DNA of 64,000 nt from Fasciola hepatica (lineage: Eukaryota > Platyhelminthes > Trematoda > Plagiorchiida > Fasciolidae). Positions 59,060 to 64,000 of the stretch are shown in pieces. The stretch covers positions 4,030,001 through 4,094,000 of the forward strand of contig CANUEZ040000183.1 in NCBI GenBank assembly GCA_948099385.1, in the 5' to 3' direction. The notes under the pieces are model-generated. The model was not told the origin of the DNA and made no database searches. It saw only the letters and a list, made by a program, of their open reading frames with translations. A program made the position numbers and the translations under genes. Every line of letters begins with the position of its first letter. Position 1 is the first letter of the stretch.

Positions 59060-59755
59060 TGGTTCAGTCCAACCAAATCGATTGGTATTCCCACTGGCTC
59101 GTAGCTCCGACTAAGTGTTTCGTAAACAGTGGTGGGTTGCTGAGTGTAAGGAGACGGAAAAGTGTGTCAATCGGGCACAACTGCAACCTTTTCCGTCTTA
59201 CTAGAAATACCGGTCCACGAAGGCTAGGCGTTAGCGAACTGACGAAAGGGGCGAATGGTTCACTGACTCCGTCTCAGAAGCGTCGTCTAGTTCGTTGGGC
59301 TGACCATTTTGAGGAACGGTTTAACAGGCCTTCAACAACAAGTGTGCTAACTAGCACAGTTACCAGAGTTCTAGGTGTATAAATCAATCCTCCATCAGAA
59401 GTGGTGGTTCTCCATGAGATGAGGTATCTAAACCGAAATAAGGCTGCTCGACTGGGTGGCTTACCTCCATCTACTCTCAAAGATGGTGGCTCGGCATTAG
59501 TACCATGGTTGACAAAACTCCTCGCTTTGATATGGGATGGGGAACACGTTCTAAGGAGTTGGTGTGAATCTTTCATTGTACTGATTTATGAGGAGGGTGA
59601 CAGGTCATCCTGTGATAACCGTAGGGGGATAAGTTTGGTTAGCATCACATCTAAACTACTTACTGGTATTATTCTCCGCCGCTTATCAACCACTCGTGAA
59701 TAGTGCTTGCGCGAGAATCGACCTGGGTTTTGACCTGGTCGAGGTTGTTTTTTGA
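59060..59755 (+). pseudogene. RTE LINE fragment, plus strand (linker and RT start)
   Basis: CNLFRLTRNTGPRRLGVSELTKGANGSL (59180-59265) is the conserved RTE region between endonuclease and RT. It is followed by RRLVRWADHFEERF and, in frame 59401-59703, LPPSTLKDGGSALVPWLTKLLALIW and NRRGISLVSITSKLLTGIILRRLS. The next motif, G-F-R-P-G-R-G-C, has its Arg replaced by TGA (59731-59733). Similarity to other RTEs ends at about 59755. The fragment is cut at both ends and is an inverted partner of about 61110-61720. Confidence 0.82.
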
Positions 59756-59819
59756 GATAACCATTGACCATGCACTGGGTTTAGTGACTTTGGTTGCTAT
59801 CTACTAGCGACAGTCTCAA

Positions 59820-62548
59820 TCGGGGACAATAATAAAGGACAGGAATAGTAAAGACGTTGTAAAAGAACTACGAATATTGGTATCAAGTCGATAAAGAAAG
59901 TTTGTGAATACAAGAGCGCCACTGATCATGATACCTAGCAATTTCCTCTAGCGTACATAACTACTGAGTGGGAGGGTCTCGTGCACACCACCCAGGAAGT
60001 CTAACACAGCTGCGTGACCAAGTCCACTGAATAGGTTTTTCATTCATTTCCTCCATGTCATGCACTGACCACCCATACTCGTCCTGCAACCGGTAACCTC
60101 CTCAGCGAACATGGCGGACCAAGGAATCCTGTCAGGAACCATGCACAACACATGTCCCAACTATCTTAGCCTGGTGACTCTAAGTGTTTCATCTAACGAT
60201 TTAGTTCGTGAACCTAAGACTCTCCGCGGAACCTTAGCATTGCTTATGCGGTGTTCCCACCAGATTCCAGTAATGATACGCAGACATCGGTGTTTAATTA
60301 TCAACAATTTTCTTGTATCCTCTACACGGAGTGGCGATGTTTCTGAAGCAAACAGTAGTACTGGCCTGACTTCTGCAACACACACTCGACCCTTGATAGG
60401 TAAACAGTTGCCATATCGACGCCACAGATGACTTAGATTGACATCCGCTAGACGAGCCTTCTGTATACGAAGAACACCTCATCCAATACCCGACTGCTGG
60501 GTGAAGTGCAGCCGCCCAGATCAAAGAATTTATCTACTTTGTCTGTAGTTTCTCCAGATACTGAAAGGTCTGGTGTTGGACTAACCCAATCCTGCAACAG
60601 CATCTTGCACTTTGAAGGTGCAAACGCATACCGAACATTGCTACACAGTTACTCAAGTTGTCCATAAAACTATGCAACTCACCTGGATCTTCACCTAGAA
60701 GAACAATGTCGTCCGCCTATTCAAGGTCTAATACTTTTCCACCCGGGAAAAGTTTATTGCCACTATCATCATCTGACAAAAGTAAGGTCTCTCAGACCAT
60801 ATCAATCACGAAGTTGAAGAGAAAGCAGAAAGGGGACAACCCTGACGTACACCACTTTTCGTGGCGAACTCGGATGAAAGAGCACCGTAAGTCCGAACTC
60901 GGCTTCGGCTGTTGATGTAAACGGACTTTATGATGGAAATGAATTTCTCTGGTACACCCTTGAACAACAGGCAGCACCAGAGAACTGTGCGGTCGACTGA
61001 GTCGAACGCCGCTTTAAAATCAACAAAAGATGACGGACCTATGAAAGGTATACCTATGTTCTGAAATTTGTCGAAGAATGAAGATGTGATCAACACAACC
61101 TTGACCAGGTCAAAACCCAGGTCGACTCTCGTGAGAGCACTGTTCGCGAGTGGTTGATAAGCGGTGGAGAATAATACCAGTAAGTAGTTTAGATGTGATG
61201 CTAACCAAACTTATCCCCTTACGGTTATCATAGGAGGACCTGTTACCCTCGTAAATCGGTGCAATGACCGATTCACACTAACTCTTTGGAACTTATTCCC
61301 TATCCCATGCCAAACCCAGGAGTTTTGTCAACTCCACTAACAGCGTTGAGCCACTAGCCCTGAAAATAGATGGAGGCAACCCATCTGGTCCAGCAGCCTC
61401 ATGTTGTTTAGGGTGGCCTATCTCACGGAGAACCTCAGCTTTTGACGGAGGACCGGTACCTACAATCAGAGCTGGAGCTATGATGCTAATTAGCAAGCCT
61501 GTCGTGGATAAAGGCCAACTAAACTGCTTCTGGAAATGCTCTGCCCAGTGAATTAGACGACGCTCCTGAGTTTGAATCAGTGAGTCGTTCGCTTCTTTGA
61601 TCAGTTCACTAACACCTGGCTTTTGGGGACCGGTATTTCTGATTAGACGGAAAAGGTTGCAGCTGTTGCCAACCGCCGCAGTTTTTCCATCTCCCTGCAT
61701 TTCGAAATCCATCACCGCCCACGGTCGTTTCCCAGTCTCCGAATCAGTCGGCGTTTACGGCATCTCCGTACACCATTGAGTCTGGAATCCGAAGGAATCG
61801 GCCTGCGAGCATCTAACAGCGCAACTGAGGATGCATAGATACACCGTTTCTACGTGTGTCTTGTTGTTACACTTAGAGTATCACTAACAGCCTCACGTAT
61901 GGCCTGCTTGATCTCTGTCCACTGCTCTTCTGGAACCTGGGCATCAGATTGCATTGATAACCTGGTGGGTAATTCCGCTTGGAAAGCAGATCGGGGGCTA
62001 TCGTCCAGTAGCAGCTGTGGGGGACGGTTCGCTTTTGCGTTGTTTCGGACACCGATGAAACGCGCGTGGACAAGATCGTGTCCAATGTCTTCAGACGTGC
62101 ACCAAAATGACCGATAGTCTTGAACTGATCCACGCTAGCGATAGCCGATAGCAATGTGGTCGATCTGAGTCCAGCGCTGTGAAGGCGCAGGAAGATGCCA
62201 GGTTAGTCGGTGCCGCTTTTTGTGCGAGCACTTTATACTTCTTAGAAATGGTCTATGGTCAGAGAATAGTTGGATGAGTCGGTCACCATCGTCAGTTATA
62301 TCTGCTGGAATGCCAAACCAGGCCCCTATATTCCTCTCCGTCTCGTCTGGGCTTCCAATTTTAGCGTTGAAATCACCCTCAAAGAGCATGATGTCCGTAG
62401 AGCACACGCTGCGGAGCAATTGGGATAAATCTTGGTGAAGTTCATCTATAGCCTCAGGAGAGCTACAGTCAGTTTGGGCGTACACAGAAATGACAAACAG
62501 GTATCGACGCTTCGGCCTAGTGCTGTTGGCATGCACAGAACCATTCAA
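59820..62548 (-). mobile_element. RTE LINE on the minus strand, near full length, defective
   Basis: Reading on the minus strand. Endonuclease (62548-62135): LFVISVYAQTDC, FEGDFNAKIGSPDE with the GDFN motif intact, and RWTQIDHIAIGYR with the catalytic Asp. Linker (61715-61293): CNLFRLIRNTG, LPPSIFRASGS. RT: GISLVSITSKLLTG, then FVDFKAAFDSVDR with its catalytic Asp and SGVRQGCPLSAF (61096-60806). The polymerase box at 60719-60708 has its Tyr replaced by TAG (stop-A-D-D). C-terminus: SPLRVEDTRKLLIIKHRCLRII (60385-60161 frame) and QWRSCIHKLSLST with a natural stop at 59885-59883. Four or more frame changes and several stops. RTE proteins nick target DNA and reverse transcribe onto it; this copy cannot. 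Confidence 0.87.
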
Positions 62549-62860
62549 CCGAACCGTAGGTCAGTTTTGGGTGGATAGCTACCCGGAAGATGCAGACTTT
62601 AGTTCGGAGGCTGATTTCGTTGCACGCCCAGAGTACATTGCGAAGTTGGAGAAACGCACTCCTGGTATTGTCAGTGCGCAACATGACTTCGTCTTTAGCT
62701 TGGCCGTTCGGGAGAATCGTGGAGCCCAGATATATGAACGCCGGGACGTGCTCAATTTGTTCGCCGTTCAAGTATGTTGGGAGAATGGACTGTGTAGTGC
62801 ATGTCGAAAAGATCCTGCTCTTCGACGTATTGATCCCTTGTCCCCTGGATTTTACTGACG
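62530..62860 (-). pseudogene. RTE C-terminal fragment, minus strand
   Basis: The frame 62771-62517 on the minus strand encodes MNGEQIEHVPAFIYLGSTI, TRSAFLQLRNVLWACNEISLRTKVCIF and LTYGSVEW, the RTE thumb and C-terminal region (YLGS, K-x-R/C-I, Y-G-x-E-x-W). It runs directly into the endonuclease start of the next RTE copy near 62545. It is therefore the tail part of another RTE copy, cut off before its true end. Confidence 0.75.
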
Positions 62861-63179
62861 AGACAAGGAGTAATATACCACATTCTCCTCAGCTAGTTTT
62901 TAACGGTGTAATGAAGATCACGATGAATATAAAATGATTTGTTTGAGCTTCCCGATTACGAAGATTGCAAGGGCGAATTCGTTGTTCCTGTTCGTATAAA
63001 GATAATAAATCTGTGCGAGTTTCATCGGGGAATGAAGATCCGTGAGTATCAGAAGACAGGTTTGACTCGTTTGGTGGATTTGTCTGTGATTACATTGTGC
63101 GCATCGTCGGCGGGGCTTCTATGTGAAATGGAAGGTGGGGTTTGTTGACCTGGTACTGGTGCTAGTTGATGAATGAAAA
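62861..63179. other. No gene recognised
   Basis: About 0.3 kb between the RTE fragment and the gypsy remnant. A 69-codon plus-strand frame (62939-63148) has no motif. Confidence 0.4.
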
Positions 63180-63900
63180 CTACTTCTTTGGTATTCCCAC
63201 GACAGTCAAATTGTCGACATGTACGGAAGTTGCGTCTGGGTTTTCGGTTTGAATTATTTCATCGACCACTCACGAGGAGCATGCTACTACGTTAGCCGCT
63301 ACGAACGAGATGCGACATAATTGCTAAAGACCCCCCCCCATGCTTCGAAATCCGTATAGACCTTTTCCTCGTCTCTAATCGGAATTTGGTGATAAGCGAT
63401 TTTCAAATCCAGTATGCTGAACAAGGAGTACTTTACGATGCTATCAACCATACTGTTGATCCTCGTTATGGGATACGCGTTCAGATAGGCATATCGATTG
63501 ATGGTTTGGCTATAGGCAATGACCATCCGTCTTTTGTGGTGTGCATGTAGAGTAATTGAGATCTGAACCCGCCAAAGGTAATTGGATGGCTCAGTGATGT
63601 GCTCTCTGAGAAGCTTTTGAACTTCCGGTGAAATAAACGATTCGTCTGAGGTAGAATGACGTCGAGATTCAGTAGCAATCGGAGTCACTGATTAAGGAAA
63701 GAGCGTGTATGTAAGCAGCAGTCAATCCACAGACTACTAGAATAGGTTTGTCGCCTCGAAAAGGGATTTGAACAGCCTCGTGAAGTCGGAAGAAGTCGTG
63801 GCCGAGGGGGACGTCTGAGCAAAAATGATGAAGAACGGAGAATTCGATTCAAGGATACTGCTGGTTTTTCTTTCGCAGATTGACAGAGCAATGACCGAAA
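63180..63900 (-). pseudogene. Second gypsy remnant (protease end and RT), minus strand
   Basis: On the minus strand, LGHDFFRLHEAVQIPFRG (about 63810-63755) matches the end of a retroviral-type protease (L-G-x-D-F). The frame 63688-63299 encodes VQKLLREHITEPSNYLWR, KKRMVIAYSQTINRYAYLNAY, FSILDLKIAYHQIPI with the catalytic Asp of L-D-L, and TDFEAWGG, the Ty3/gypsy RT fingers and palm. A poly-C run at 63333-63342 marks a likely frameshift. Further on, VHVDNLTVVG (about 63230-63200) sits where the polymerase box belongs. This is a different family from the gypsy element at 0.7-13 kb. Confidence 0.78.
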
Positions 63901-64000
63901 GTGTGACTAATTAGATAAGTGTTGGCTTTTATCTAGTTGCAAGGATGTTCCATTTTTCACATGTATTTCTCAGTAACTGAAGCCGCGGTGTAACTGTCTG

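Overview
The window looks like a transposon-dense, gene-poor stretch of a large metazoan genome. The element mix (Ty3/gypsy with a flatworm-type Gag, BEL/Pao, several CR1/jockey-like LINEs and RTE LINEs) and the absence of any bacterial signal such as operons or Shine-Dalgarno spacing point to a parasitic flatworm, either a cestode or a trematode. I cannot name the species from sequence alone. I found no convincing host gene, tRNA, rRNA or CRISPR array. Almost every coding trace is a broken retroelement reading frame.

Layout. 0.7-13.0 kb: a Ty3/gypsy element whose LTR segments (737-931 and 12800-12994) are about 95% identical. It is split between protease and reverse transcriptase (RT) by a BEL/Pao element (2620 to about 9248). 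The Pao LTRs are identical over 368 bp and AAGGG flanks both sides. 13-17 kb: no gene. 17.3 kb: a decayed LTR related to the Pao LTR. 18.1-19.5 kb: an RTE remnant. 21.0-25.6 kb: a two-ORF CR1-like LINE. 29.6-34.7 kb: several heavily decayed LINE pieces. 35.8 kb: a 0.42 kb dispersed repeat that also occurs, inverted, inside a LINE at 47.1 kb. 38.4-39.8 kb: a second BEL/Pao remnant. 39.8-42.7 kb: a purine-rich, divergent tandem repeat of about 1.35 kb units. 43.9-52.2 kb: two related LINEs (A lacks its endonuclease; B is the best preserved in the window) and a 3'-end fragment of the B family. 52.8-57.2 kb: two further LINEs (C and D). 59.1-62.9 kb: RTE copies facing each other as an inverted pair, plus a third RTE piece. 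63.2-63.9 kb: a second gypsy remnant on the minus strand.

How the parts relate. Until 59 kb all recognisable elements except one repeat copy lie on the plus strand; the final 4 kb is mostly minus. Insertion order can be read directly in two places: Pao into gypsy, and the 0.4 kb repeat into LINE A. Several elements have lost exactly a catalytic residue (Pao RT, gypsy protease, RT and integrase, RTE RT, LINE C RT), so none is expected to be autonomous. LINE B retains its RT active site but has stops and frameshifts.

I did not find a new multi-gene system. The most informative observations are the dated nest, the unclassified 0.4 kb repeat, the 1.35 kb tandem array, and the RTE pair that shares a nonsense codon.
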